A DNA stretch of 64,000 bases, from the NCBI GenBank assembly GCA_019843655.1, contig JACDQD010000005.1:9761575-9825574 (forward strand), written 5' to 3'. The stretch's first letter is position 1; each line of letters starts with the position of its first letter. Source of the DNA: Lethocerus indicus. Its lineage: Eukaryota; Arthropoda; Insecta; Hemiptera; Belostomatidae. Below, piece after piece: positions 30,301 to 40,830 of this stretch. Under the pieces are notes generated by a model. That model had not been told where the DNA came from, ran no database searches, and worked only from the letters and a program-made list of their open reading frames with translations. The position numbers and the translations under genes were made by a program.

Positions 30301-31946
30301 GGCCAGTGGGGTCTTTGGGGTAGCTGGGAGGAAGATGCCAGGGGATTTGGGTGGATTTGGAGTTTGTCTCTGTGTTCGGTCGTTATTTTGTCTATTATTT
30401 CGTCCAGTTTAGGTGTCTGGGCCAAGTCGTGTACGTGTTCTGTTCGTGTTCTTGGGGGTACAGTATTACGTGATTCTACCCCAAGTTAATTATCGATAAA
30501 CACTGGAATATATCCGCGGCAGCGAAAGTTATATTCGAGTTGAAATAGGGTAAATGAAATACGGGCCGTTGTTGTGTTACAGGCCTGGACCCGGCCCTGC
30601 CCCTGTTCGACGACTACACGTCGGACAACGCCTCGAGATTGGACGCCAGCGACGCCGATTTCGTGGACGTGATCCACACTAACGCCGGCATCAAGGGCAA
30701 GGTCCTGCCCGTGGGACACGTGGACTTCTACTGCAATTCGGGCTCCTACCAGCCGGGATGCAACGGAAGTCAGTGCCCTCATTTTTATCAGTCTAGGATT
30801 TAAAAAAAAACCAAAAAATTGAAAGAAAAACAAGTTAAGCGTACGTTTGGTCCGATGATATTCGCAGACTTTTTATTTTCATGTACTTCAGCATAAAGAA
30901 TATAAAATAATACCGTCGCTCAACTTAATCGGCATCAAAATTTATTACTAAACATTTTCGGATTTGAGCAAATTCATTTGAAACACTTTGCGGGAAGTGT
31001 ACTAACGTCGTTATCTCATGGCATCATTTCGGAGGCAGGAATATTACGAATCTAACAAAGAAGAGAGTTCTTGTTTCTTCAAAAAATAAGTTTCTTAATT
31101 TCAATATGTGGGTGGCAGAATTGTAATTTATTTCACAGATTAGATTATTGCATTTTTAGTGTCCAAAAGAATAGTGAGATAGAATATTGAGAGAGTGTAG
31201 TTGGTAATAGTATGTTAGGAAAAGAATCAGATATTAATTGCATTAAATAATTATATTATTTTATGATCTTAATTGCGTCAATATTTGAGATGTATGAAAT
31301 TTTTCAATTCAAAGATTCCAGTTGTGACCACGTTCGAGCGGTTGAATATTACGCAGAATCGTTGAACACAAACGTGGGTTTTTACGGCGCCCCCTGCACA
31401 CTGCGCACGTTCCAATTCCTATTCGGTTTTGGCGATATTTGTCACGGGGATTTTCTCAACACTCCTCAATCCGAACTGCGAATAATGGGAGCCTACGTTG
31501 ATCACAGGCAAGTTCCATAATTATTGATTTATTCCACATATTGGAAGCATATATGCTCATAAAGCACTGTTGGTGCATTGTTTCTGTGGGGTGGCGAAAA
31601 CCCGAAACTTAAGCTAAATTTATATATGTTAATCTTTTCTGTTACATGTTTTGTAGCGCTATGAAACAAATTAAAAAATTAAAATGCATTTATAAAACTT
31701 TTAAAAAGTTTTAAAGGCAAGTTCAAGTTATTAGGGGCATTAAAATTAAAATTAATTATTGAAACTGCATTTAAAATTAGTTACATAAACTCAAATGAGC
31801 TGAAATTTTATATACTGTCTCTAATTTTGTACTAAATCTCTGTTCACAGTGCTCGAAAAACTTATCAAGTCCTGACGAATAGGAGTCCGCCGTTCGCCAG
31901 AGGGAAAAATATAATGGCCAGTGCTGGCATTAATATACCTGTTTGA
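21382..31946 (+). CDS. Secreted lipase of the pancreatic-lipase family, seven coding exons
   Basis: Exons are 21382-21406, 26939-27071, 27956-28104, 28834-29103, 30583-30768, 31315-31507 and 31850-31946, joined in phase to 350 aa. The start MAVRKIRF and exon 2 together form a signal peptide (hydrophobic [10 protein letters not shown], likely cleaved after EVEA). Family landmarks are IHGYTGD (residues 85-91, oxyanion region), the nucleophile elbow GFSLG (Ser173), GLDPALPLF (Asp195) and [10 protein letters not shown] (His260), so the Ser-Asp-His triad is complete and the enzyme should hydrolyse acyl esters outside the cell. [19 protein letters not shown] is the usual C-terminus. There is no C-terminal PLAT domain, as in insect neutral lipases and PLA1-like proteins. 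Intron 1 (5.5 kb) and later introns carry several mobile elements. The introns after exons 4 and 6 appear to use GC donors: AG/GCAAGT at 31508 is convincing; AG/GCCAGT at 29104 is inferred because it alone keeps MPWVTG before LDP. Exon 6 start (AAG acceptor at 31312-31314) is the only phase-compatible choice I found. Substrate preference (triacylglycerol or phospholipid) is not readable. Confidence 0.93.
22290..22335 (+). mobile_element. Fragment of the palindromic hammerhead element
   Basis: AAGCCGAAACCGGTCTGGGA followed by AAAGACCAAATCG, the 3' half of the ribozyme and the start of the outer arm. The CTGAAGA half is absent. Lies in lipase intron 1. Confidence 0.6.
23619..23655 (-). ncRNA. 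Type I hammerhead ribozyme motif (left arm)
   Basis: Minus strand, in order: GCTA (stem I), CTGAAGA, T, GGC-AAGCA-GCC (stem II hairpin), GAAA, ending in the palindrome ACCGGT (A from GAAA; stem III), C (cleavage position), TAGC (stem I partner). All invariant core bases are present; the U between A9 and stem II is an extra base. Stem III has no loop, so a dimeric fold is more plausible than a monomeric one. Confidence 0.75.
23756..23792 (+). ncRNA. Type I hammerhead ribozyme motif (right arm)
   Basis: Same architecture on the plus strand: GCTA, CTGAAGA, GGC-GAGCA-GCC, GAAA, ACCGGT, C, TAGC. This copy is in sense orientation within lipase intron 1. Pairing with the complementary left arm 100 bases upstream in the same transcript would compete with ribozyme folding. 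Confidence 0.77.
24032..24150. repeat. Degenerate 10-bp-period repeat, about 12 units
   Basis: The units align every 10 bases: AAAATTGACT, AAAAGTGACA, AAAAATGACC, AAAATTGACT, GAAATTAACC and so on to GAAAGTGACC. A-tracts are in helical phase. The sequence is much more diverged than the arrays at 15.5 and 16.6 kb but has the same period. It lies in lipase intron 1. Confidence 0.9.
27333..27600 (+). mobile_element. Palindromic hammerhead element with 12-bp TSD
   Basis: A 268-bp insertion bounded by exact GGTTAATTATCT repeats at 27321-27332 and 27601-27612, in the lipase intron before exon 3. The left arm holds the minus-strand hammerhead at 27377-27410; the right arm has lost its ribozyme and keeps AGCTAGAGGAGACAGAAACA and the tail AAAACAGGTATTCTAAACT. 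Confidence 0.9.
27377..27410 (-). ncRNA. Hammerhead motif with compensated stem II
   Basis: The core CTGAGGA...GAAA...ACCGGT is intact (the N7 position may be any base). Stem II reads GGT/ACC where other copies have GGC/GCC: both sides changed and pairing was kept. The TA next to CTGA is deleted, so stem I is broken and activity is doubtful. Confidence 0.6.
27497..27955 (+). repeat. Segment duplicated at 47482-47965
   Basis: The right half of the 27333-27600 element together with about 350 bp of lipase intron up to the exon 3 acceptor recurs at 47482-47965. Shared features include the family-unusual AGCTAGAGGAGACAGAAACA, then TTTATCGTGGTCAT, TACTTTGTCAGTCCACAA and TATTCCGG. Because element and unique flank are copied together, this is a duplication rather than two insertions. 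Confidence 0.85.
29200..29447 (+). mobile_element. Palindromic hammerhead element with 12-bp TSD
   Basis: A 248-bp insertion between AACTTTATTAAA at 29188-29199 and at 29448-29459, in the lipase intron after exon 4. The left arm carries an intact minus-strand hammerhead; the right arm is internally deleted just outside its ribozyme (TCTAGCAAAGGACCAAACCG). It ends with CCTCGCAGACCACAAAACAG and GTATATC. Confidence 0.9.
29249..29285 (-). ncRNA. Type I hammerhead ribozyme motif, intact core
   Basis: GCTA, CTGAAGA, GGC-GAGCA-GCC, GAAA, ACCGGT, C, TAGC on the minus strand, identical in every core position to 23756-23792. It is antisense to the lipase transcript. Confidence 0.76.
29796..30459 (-). 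mobile_element. 5'-truncated jockey-like LINE with 12-bp TSD
   Basis: A 664-bp insertion on the minus strand between exact direct repeats ACAGTATTACGT (plus-strand 29784-29795 and 30460-30471). The 5' part (30459 down to the stop at 30255-30257) reads as an ORF2 C-terminus: [34 protein letters not shown]. The HPNPLA motif occurs at the same place in jockey-type elements. A 3' UTR with GTGNA-type repeats and an AT-rich tail (AATAAAAATTATTTGTATC) follows. It sits in the lipase intron between exons 4 and 5 and is too short to be autonomous. Confidence 0.82.
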
Positions 31947-32117
31947 TTCGAACAGTAAACGAAATACATATAATCATTATGGCCGGATAAAACAATTATT
32001 ATATTATATTTTTGGGGCTAGCCCAGTTTTAGTTTAATAATGATAACAAGTTACCAAAAATGTTTTCTAGTCCTCGTAGAGATGTATGAGAAATGAGTGT
32101 ATTTTAAATTAGAAAAT

Positions 32118-32123
32118 AATAAA
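32118..32123 (+). terminator. Candidate poly(A) signal of the lipase gene
   Basis: AATAAA 172 bp after the TGA at 31944-31946, followed by a T-rich stretch. Confidence 0.65.
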
Positions 32124-35100
32124 GATATTTTAATTTATTTACGATTCAAATATTTCTTCGATAATATATATGTATATTCATCAAAACCGAGTCAAAGTGA
32201 AGCAGTTTGATCACTTGGTCACATTTTATATTATATTTGCTAAGTATCGTTGGTGGCAGATGTGGATGTGGGACAAGCTTGAATGTCCGACAAGCTGGAC
32301 GGGGCGAGCGGGATGGGCATCTGCCGGCGGATTATCTTGGCTTTTAGCGACGAAACAAAAGGCCGGGTAAAGGTGCAACAATTTTTATTTTAAAATAAAC
32401 AATTAGAAGGGGGGGGGGAGAAGGGCCGAGCGGCTATTCTGAAAGGGCCTCCCCTAGCCCCTCATCGAAGGGCTTTGTTTCTGGGAATAAAAATGATGGA
32501 CCCTACGAGGCCGATTGTTATTCGGGCGGCGGGCCAAAAAAAAAGAGAACCCGGTAGTGCACTCGGCAGCGGTCAGCCACGCCTACAGATGTGTACCATA
32601 CCTCGGACCACTGTCATACCTCATACCCTTTTCTACCTGCTGGGACCGTCGCCGTTGGACTGTTTTTGTCATCCACAATCCTCAATGAACAGTCCATATG
32701 CTTCCGGCATTTTCTACCCCCCCGAGTATTTGTCCACATCACTTATGCTTGGGCGAACTTATACATTAGATCGTTAAATTTGTTTAATCCAAGTTTCATT
32801 AAGTCCCACTCTTATATCCAACGTGCGAAAGTATATAAATGAAAGAAGAACTTCGCAACTGTTTAGAAAAAATAGTTTCTTAAACACATTTTGGGTGCGG
32901 GTATGGGGATTCCGTGTTAGTCTATTTGTCTACGGACGGTAATTTTTTCAATAATTTCAGGCGATGTTTTATAAGATTGGCCGAATGAATGAATGAAACC
33001 GACAGGCGGTTTTTGTTTGTTACAAGTCTTGTTCATTGAGTCTAAGTCGGTTCATCAAGTTGGGCAAGGGGTTACGGCCGGTTGTACGGCTTACTGGGGC
33101 TTAACTTCCGCGAGCCCGGTCTACTACCAACTGTCCCCCGGACGGAACATTGTTCTAGAGGGTAGGGGGGACGACAGGAAGGGGAAACAATTTTTATTTC
33201 CTGAAACAATAGGAGGGAGTGCCGGGGAGGGACCCTCGCCCCTTCGCGTCCCCCTAACCCGATGACACTTTCCTTCGGAACGAGGCAACTATAGCGATTC
33301 ATTTTTTGTGACCTTCGGCGTCCATTATGCTCTGCGTCGAATAATAATAATTATAATACTGGAGGGCGAAATCGTAACGCGAGTAAATCGGAGGACACTT
33401 TTCCTCCTTCGTTTATAACAGATATCTGATCTGGCCGGCACATGACTTTTTTTTTTATTCAGGACCCCACGGTTATTGTTCCCCCTGTTCATTTGAATGC
33501 GCTAACGAACTCACTGGGAGACTAACTGAAACTAAAGTAGGCATAGTTCAAGGTATTTGAGGCTGTTTGGAAAAACATTTCCTGATGTTCCTAAGCGTTG
33601 AATGACGTTTTATACGAATGACAGAACCACCTTACAACAACTCACCTTGTAATTTCTTCCCTCCGAATTCTCTTAGAAGATAATTTTTACCGACATTTTC
33701 ATGAACGAATAATATGTATCGAGAAAGTTCAATAAATGAAAGGAATGAAAATAGAATTAGGGTGCCTAGCCACTGCATTTATAAGGTTCGCGTAGAATTG
33801 TATTTGTTTAGCCCGCGTAAATGTGTCGGTGCAAAAAAATGCCGACAAGTGGTTTTGTAAATGGGGACAGGAAATGCACAATGAACTTACCATTCGGGCG
33901 GCCGCAAAATTGAATTATCGCTCGACAATAGACCGGGGCCTGCTTTTGGCAGCGATTAAAAGTCTTAATCGTCGACACTTTCTGGCCGATTAATTGAATC
34001 GTTTCGATTTAATAAAATGGGGCGCGAATCCGAATTACTGTAATTAACATTAGCGGAGTGAAGGGGGAGAGGGTTTGATGGGGCGGGCCCCGTTCTGGTT
34101 CTCACGGAAGGGCACCTACGTAAAGGGTCGTGGACCTAAGGGCTCATTGTTTCAGTTTTTGCCGACGCCGCTCCTGCGCCTACCTGTCGTTTCGGGGGCC
34201 CCTTTTGTTTCTGGGCCCCGGGGCCCTGCCGGATTAATTAACGGCTGGAAAACCGGTTGTCGCCGGCCCTTCCAGCGATGGGAAAGCGCGACCCCGGCCC
34301 TTTATGAAATCATTTTCGTCGGGGGGAATGCCCGAACCGGGTCCAAAAAAAATTAAACCATCGTCAACAGCTGGTAACATCCTTCCGCGCGACAATAGCC
34401 CAGGGCCGGCCCACGCTTTGTTTCACTTCGGTTAACTATTCCCCGATATTTCCTGTCCCTAAGGGAAGCGGATTAACGTTGGGACGAATAAATTTATAGC
34501 CTATCATAATATTTAGAACTATAATTGTACGGATATTTACCCTTTTTGACAACATATGACACTTAAATAAGTAAATATTTCCTTGCATTTCATTTTTAAT
34601 TTTAGTATTTTTGAGATCTCCAAATCTCACATACGTGATGCAGATCTCTTGAGAAGCTCCGATTTCAATCATATTCCTGTAAGTTTATACGATTATTTTT
34701 TTTAATATAATTTTTTTAAATGGAAGCGAATTTCAAACACGGAAGATCTGTTCCCTTATCGACGCAAAAGGTAAAATTACAAAGAGCGGTAGGTCAGAAC
34801 TGACCCATCGACAATGGATACGGTTCTACACAGAAAAAACAAAATATCCTCGTTCGGACCTAATATATAGCCGGGTGTTGGAATATATATTGAAGTATAA
34901 TAGGCAAATATCGAAAACTTATTACCGAGCAAGTGTGAGGAAAATGAAAGGAAAACTGATATTCTCAACCGTCTAAAAAGCGATAAAAGGAGGTTTACAC
35001 GTCTGTATCTTTTATATTCTACATTGTACTTTCACGGGGACACCGGGGGTCCGGGCGGTATTATTCGGAAACGTCTGTAGAAACTGTACCGTTTCTTCGA

Positions 35101-35845
35101 CCCCACAGCGAATTCCCAGGAAGCGTTCGACATTTCATTGTCGATCGGTACACAGTTGGTACATGTCCTGGCGGAGCTTTTGTTTTAGTATTGTTTCATG
35201 TGAGGGGGTCGTAACAATTGAGGAGAGATGCGCCATCCCCTAGAGCCGGGGCCACAAAGAGTCCGCGGTGGGACGCGGTTTTAATTACCGCCGCCGTTGA
35301 ACTAGCCCCCCCTCCCCACCAACCCTTCATTGTTTCAATCCGTCTCCGCCCTTTTATTATTGTAATCATTTTTTACAATTATTGTTTTTTTTCTCTCTCT
35401 CTCTCTCCTTCCTCCCTATCTCTACCCACCCACCCCCCACCACACCGGTTACAGGGCCGAGACCTGCAGAACCAGTTGCTGAAACAATGAGCGGTCGCCC
35501 CGGGGGTGAGGGTTGCTTGAGGGGGCATAGCCCTTTTGTTTTTCACCGGTACCCGGGTACTTCCCTGTCAGGGACTCCAGTCTATCGCCTCCAGTCGGTC
35601 ACCCAGTAACGCAGCTCTGTCCCCAGGTAACATGTCTCTTATTTTACGCTTCCTTATCGCACAGATCACATATAAAATCGCGGACCTAAATTCTTAAGAA
35701 CCCGATGACAGGCTCCACGTTTGACAGTCACGTTTGACGTTTCGACACCTACCGATACAATCGTCCTTTAACATTCTATAAACTTTTATATTATATATAA
35801 AAATTCGAAATGTATATTTCCAATATAATGAATTTGATAAACCAT
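32124..35845. other. Gene-free interval with GC-rich patches
   Basis: No gene recognised. It contains a 10-G run near 32408, GC-rich patches (34.07-34.35 kb and others), CT-repeat tracts near 35392-35410 and several ATTGTT-type motifs (see findings). Reading frames here are short and lack family features. A jockey relic lies at 32888-32935. Confidence 0.45.
32888..32935 (-). pseudogene. Tiny jockey-type LINE relic
   Basis: About 45 bases match the nucleotide sequence of the jockey remnant at 19640-19670 (TAGACAAA, AGACT, GGAA, CCCCATACCCG) with stops in frame. Only a scrap survives. Confidence 0.5.
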
Positions 35846-35847
35846 TA

Positions 35848-36030
35848 GGGGGACCGGAAAGTAATGTCATTTTTCTTTAACAAAGTTTTATTTTTAATCA
35901 ATGATCTAATCGCCCTCGTTTTCACTCTAATCTTATGAAATGCCTTAGTTACAACTTTGAAGCGCACAATCAGCTGACAAATAACAAACGGATATTGACA
36001 TGCGCAGAAACGACATCACTTTCAGGCCCC
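35848..36030. mobile_element. Mariner-type MITE (183 bp) with TA target site
   Basis: The left end GGGGGACCGGAAAGTAATGT and right end ACATCACTTTCAGGCCCC form imperfect terminal inverted repeats of about 28 bp, flanked by TA at 35846-35847 and 36031-36032. The GGAAAGTAATGTC-type terminus is typical of mariner elements. No transposase frame remains, so it is a non-autonomous deletion derivative. Confidence 0.78.
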
Positions 36031-36032
36031 TA

Positions 36033-38905
36033 AAATTTATTGAATTGATAACCGGTATTTCATTTTAATTGTATTTAGATATTCGTCGACATATTCTCAA
36101 AATATATGATGCGGGCTATAATTAATTTTCAATTCGGAAATTAAAATAAACCTCGTCTCAGCCGAATGGTGAATAAAGAGAATTTGAAGAGCGTTTTCTT
36201 TTAAAAATAATAAATATAACTCCGCTTTAATTTTGAGTACAACCCAACTTAGGGGGTGGTCGGAGGGGGGGGGGGTTGAAGCGTTAAGTTGTCATTAGCC
36301 ACCGGAATTATGAATAATGCGCAGTTTGAAAGTAATTTATTCTTTTCTTATTACTTGCCTAAATCAAAGTAAACTTTTAAATCAGAGTTGCAATCCAAAG
36401 AATTAATACTCTTGAAGACTCAAAGTTGTCCAAGTAATATGTTAAAATACTATCCCTGCCGGTTTAAAAATGTGTCTATTCGTTTTCTAGGACATCGCTA
36501 ACATTATTTTCTTTGGTGTTAACACAACTTATCCACTTACCGGTGCTATTCCTATTGCAGTATTAATATCCTTTCCATATAAAATATAACATAGATTTAT
36601 TCTTATTTGTGTTGGGCCTAAAAGAATACTATAAACCGTTATATCGAGCAGTACATCACGGGGATAAACTCGATACCGTTTAAAGAATTGCCAGAGTATA
36701 AGAAATAATTTTTAAATTATGACATAATCAAATATTAGGAACCGTGCAATTTCTATTCTTGTTGTATAATGATGTCATATTAACCCACCAGCTTTCAATG
36801 ATTTTGGGATTCTTTGAACCAAGTTAACTCGTGATTCATTAAAAAGTAATTAAAATGTTCAATGCTGTACACATTTTAGGGTCTTCTTTAAATATTTTTC
36901 AAAATAATAGAAAATTGCTAAAATTTGCTAAAACTTGCTAAAATTTTACAACAAGGCATACACACTAAGGTTGAAATTCGAGTCCGATAATTTTATTAAT
37001 TACAATCTAATTATGCACGTTTTGAAATAATAATATGTTCCTGTATATAGATGAATATCTCGTCTTTTTTAATATGAAATTTCGAAACTGCACTGATTTA
37101 CAGTTCAGTTCCTTTCTGATGAAGCCATTGAATAGTCGGTATTCATACGCAATTACTGGCAATTTTCTGTCGTCCGTTAGTTTCCGTATATTATGGCGAC
37201 TCTACTAGAAAATAATAGGTCTAAACCTATTTTATACCCCTAGGGGTAGCGGGTGGGGGCGTTCAATTGAAGGGTAGTTTGCCGAGGGGATTGGCCGAGA
37301 GCAGCCCCAACGCCGCCCCCACCCAACCACTCCATTACAAAATGGCCACGGACGCTTCACACACCAAAAGCCGACTGAATTTTCAAAATTTTAATCGAAC
37401 AGCAATAGAACCATTTTTTTTCTGAGCCTATTATTACGAGAAAATCTCAGGCGAACGAGAAATTCATCCGGACACCGAAAACGTCCCCGACTCATTGATC
37501 AGTGCGCCATTTTTATGACGATATTTACAGCGTAATCATGCTACGCTTAATCATGATTTTAGAAAAGGATTAACATTATTGAATCCTCACTAAAAATATA
37601 AATTTCGTGTTCATAACGAAAATTGTCAATTGGCCGATTTTTTAAAATGCTACTGACGAAGTCGAGAAATTGAAATCGGTAGGAATAAGTGATGATATAA
37701 TTGAACGATCTTGAGGAATCCGAAATCCATTCGCAACAGTTCCTACCGGGCTTTATTAGCACTATTTTGGTACAGCAAATAAATTAATTTCTAAATATTT
37801 TGGTAAAAATTTGAAAGCCTAATTGGTCGTAACCGGGTTAAAACCATTCTAACTGTAAATAGAAGACATATACGGGAATTTTCAATCCGTAATTAGTAGG
37901 TAAATCACATTTTCAGTTAAATAAGTGGCTTTCTAGAATGTTTTACCATTTCTTGTAAAAAAATATAATTGTATTACTGATTTTGAAACTAGGCTATATT
38001 TCAGTATTATTTGTGTGGCAAGTATATTCCTCTCATATCTGAATTTAAACACTTATTGGCCGGCTCTTAATTTCAATCATGTTATGTACTAAGTATTTCA
38101 AAATACCCCAAAAATAATTTCATTCTGAGTTGAAATGAAATATCACTCGATATAACTTGAAATAAAAGAGGAACGACGAACAACATAAATTTTCTTCAAA
38201 ATCATAAAAAATTCTAGTAAATTATTCATTCACTCACTAAAATATATTATGATTCATAAAATAAATCCTATCCTTGGATATTATATTTTGAAATAAATAA
38301 GAAAATAGTTTTAAATTATAACTAAAATGACTTCTCTCCGTTTTAATTCCACTAATTAAAATAACCTACGATTTGTGCATGTGATAAATTTTATTGTATA
38401 AAAATATTGCAATTCTATATGATATAAAGTAATGTGTAATTATTTATCTTCTTTTTCTGTGCCTCGTTTTACTGGAAATATCGCCCGAAAATATTATCTA
38501 CCAACAACATATAAAAAATAATTGTATCAGGTTATTCAGTGAAATTAAAATATTTGTAGCACCCATTGCTTTTAGAGTTTTGTGATTTGGTTTTAATTCG
38601 GAATTAAATTTCATGTTCCGGAATCTAAATGGCATGACAATTTCGCAGGGAAACGTAAAAATACAAAAAAGAAAATTATAAACCTTTCAGGGATAAATAA
38701 AATTAATTTTAGTGAATAAGGCTTTTGTGTTGCGGAAAATTCTGATAAAACACGTCGGGGAATATTCATAGAAATTAATAGTATAGTGAATGTCGGCCTC
38801 CAAAAATTAACCTCGAGAATTGTTAAATATTTAATTAGATAGACCGGTTGCAACTTTTCGCTATCAAATTTCCTCTAAGCAATCTATTTTTGTATGTTTT
38901 TTTTA
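36033..38905. other. Gene-free, AT-rich interval
   Basis: Contains a G12-type run near 36262. Nothing coding, structured or repeated elsewhere in the window was recognised. Confidence 0.45.
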
Positions 38906-38917
38906 TTAAATTTGTAC

Positions 38918-39064
38918 TTTTTTTAGGTTTCGTACGTTTCTGTTTCCTCTCGCTGGTTTGGTCTTTTGCTATTTTGGTCTTTTGACCAAACCAGCGAGAG
39001 GAGACAGGAACACACAGGAAACCTACGGTATTCCAAATCCCTCGCATACCACAAAACAGGTATT
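38918..39064 (+). mobile_element. Short palindromic element without ribozyme, 12-bp TSD
   Basis: A 147-bp copy whose arms meet directly: TCTCGCTGGTTTGGTCTTTT, a few bases, then GACCAAACCAGCGAGAGGAG. The hammerheads and centre are deleted, leaving a near-perfect hairpin. It is flanked by TTAAATTTGTAC (38906-38917) and TTAAACTTGTAC (39065-39076), one mismatch. The family tail CACAAAACAGGTATT is present. Confidence 0.85.
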
Positions 39065-39076
39065 TTAAACTTGTAC

Positions 39077-39941
39077 GTTATTGTTTATAATGCAGGAACA
39101 CCCGAACCAATTTGTCCGTATACTCTTTAAGGCGTAGCATCTCTTGGAATACAGTTTTAGTTATTATTAGACTGTGAGTCATGCGCCGGTGGTGGTTAGG
39201 GGCATGAAGCCCTGAGTAATATTAGTGTTGAAGGCCCGGAGTTGGGGGTGGGGTCTTTTGAATTTCCCTTTTTAAATAATTTCTCTCCATTTTCTTTTCC
39301 CCCGGCGTTAATTAGAGATTCACTATTGGACGGCCGGGAAGAAAAAGGCGGCGGCCACCCCCAGCATCCACCCCCGGGGTTCAAAGGGAATGTAATTCGG
39401 CCCTGAAAAGGGAGCAGAAGGAGAGAGAGAGTCATACAGAGGGAGAGGAAGAAATAGAGAGGGAAGGAGTAAGGAGGCGGACGGGGGGATGAAGGATTTA
39501 GCTTGGAAAAAGGGCAAGATCCCTTAGTCTTTAAATCATGTCCCATTTAAAATTTACACTCGCTCCCTCCCAGCTTAGCCACGATTTCCCATCTGTCAAT
39601 CCTAACTTTGTGCTTAGATGATGTCAGACGGTCACTTACTTAACAATTCACTTTAAAAATAATAAATACGATAACTTTATAACTACGGCTCTATCTAATA
39701 ATATGATTTATTCATAATCGAGTGACAAGCATACAATACATGCATGAATGAAATAACGTAATTTATAGGAATATTTTCTGCTTATTTTTTAATTAAACTG
39801 CATTACCCCTTTAGCGCGATTGGCATCTTCTGGCCAGTTATGAACTTTTATGAAATTTAATGATTCTAAATTATTTTAATTATTTGAGAAAAAACCTTTT
39901 ATATTTAAGCCAATAATACATGAATTTATGATGTAATATAT
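39077..39941. other. Unassigned sequence with purine-rich stretch
   Basis: A GA-rich stretch at about 39418-39480 reads as proline/serine-rich frames on the minus strand; no gene recognised. Confidence 0.4.
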
Positions 39942-39953
39942 AAATATATGTAT

Positions 39954-40259
39954 TTTAATATACCTGTTTTGTGGTCTGCGAGGAGTTGGAATACCGTAGA
40001 TTTCGTGTGTTTCTGTCTCCTCTCTCTGGTTTGGTCTTTTGCTTGCCCGGTTTCGGCCACTCGCCGAAAGCCGTCTGCTGTGAAACCGTTAGGTAGCAAA
40101 AGACCAACAACACTACAAGTGACAGTGACAGTGCAGTGAGGATGCCCGAACAACGTTCAAAGCGCCGAAAGTGACTAACACCGCTACCGATGATGGCGAG
40201 CAACCGGAACCGGTCTAGCAAAAGAACAAACCAGCGAGATGAGACACACAAAATCTATG
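39954..40259 (-). mobile_element. Palindromic hammerhead element, reverse orientation, 12-bp TSD
   Basis: A 306-bp copy bounded by AAATATATGTAT (39942-39953 and 40260-40271). The full family end is on the left (ACCTGTTTTGTGGTCTGCGA), so it is inverted relative to the copies at 23.6, 27.3 and 29.2 kb. The right arm keeps a degenerate ribozyme at 40183-40219. Confidence 0.88.
40183..40219 (+). ncRNA. Degenerate hammerhead motif
   Basis: GCTA and TAGC (stem I) and ACCGGT persist, but the core reads CCGATGA and GGAA instead of CTGANGA and GAAA. Activity is not expected. Confidence 0.5.
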
Positions 40260-40639
40260 AAATATATGTATATTTTTAAAGCCCTTCTTATTTCAGCAAT
40301 GTCTGATAGCAGGAACTGTTTTTGTTTGGAGTGTCCGGTTTGTTTGTATGTTGTACCTACCTACCTACATACCCACCTAGCTACTTACCTAGTCCCCTAG
40401 TCATGGTGCCAGGTTGACCAGTCCCTGTGCGGCGTGTGCCGGTCACGTGGCTGGACAAAGGAGGCCCTCCAGTTGACCGGTGGGGGTCGAACAATTGACC
40501 CGCTGACCACACAGCAGTGACCCCACTTAACACCCAGGGGTCAAACTTAATATAAACAGTGCACCCCCATCATAGTTATCGTCCTCTTCCCTAGCTTGTC
40601 GGACCCATTTCTTATTTTTTTCTTAAATTAATTATTATA

Positions 40640-40830
40640 GACTCGTTTTGTGGTCTGCGAGGGGTTGGAATACCGTAGATTTCGTGTGCTCCTGTCTCCT
40701 CTCGCCGGTTTGGTCCTTTGCTAGACCGGTTCGCCATCTTCAGTAGCGGTGTCAGTCACTTTTGTCACTTTGGACGTTTTTGGGCGTCCCCACCGCACTG
40801 TCACTGTCACTTGTACTGCCACAGTGCAAG
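40640..40830 (-). mobile_element. Single-arm copy of the hammerhead element
   Basis: Starts with CGTTTTGTGGTCTGCGAGGG and runs through the arm to GCACTGTCACTGTCACTTGT. A deletion joins ACCGGT directly to CGCCATCTTCAG (about 40720-40746), removing half of the ribozyme. No inverted partner arm or TSD was found. Confidence 0.8.
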
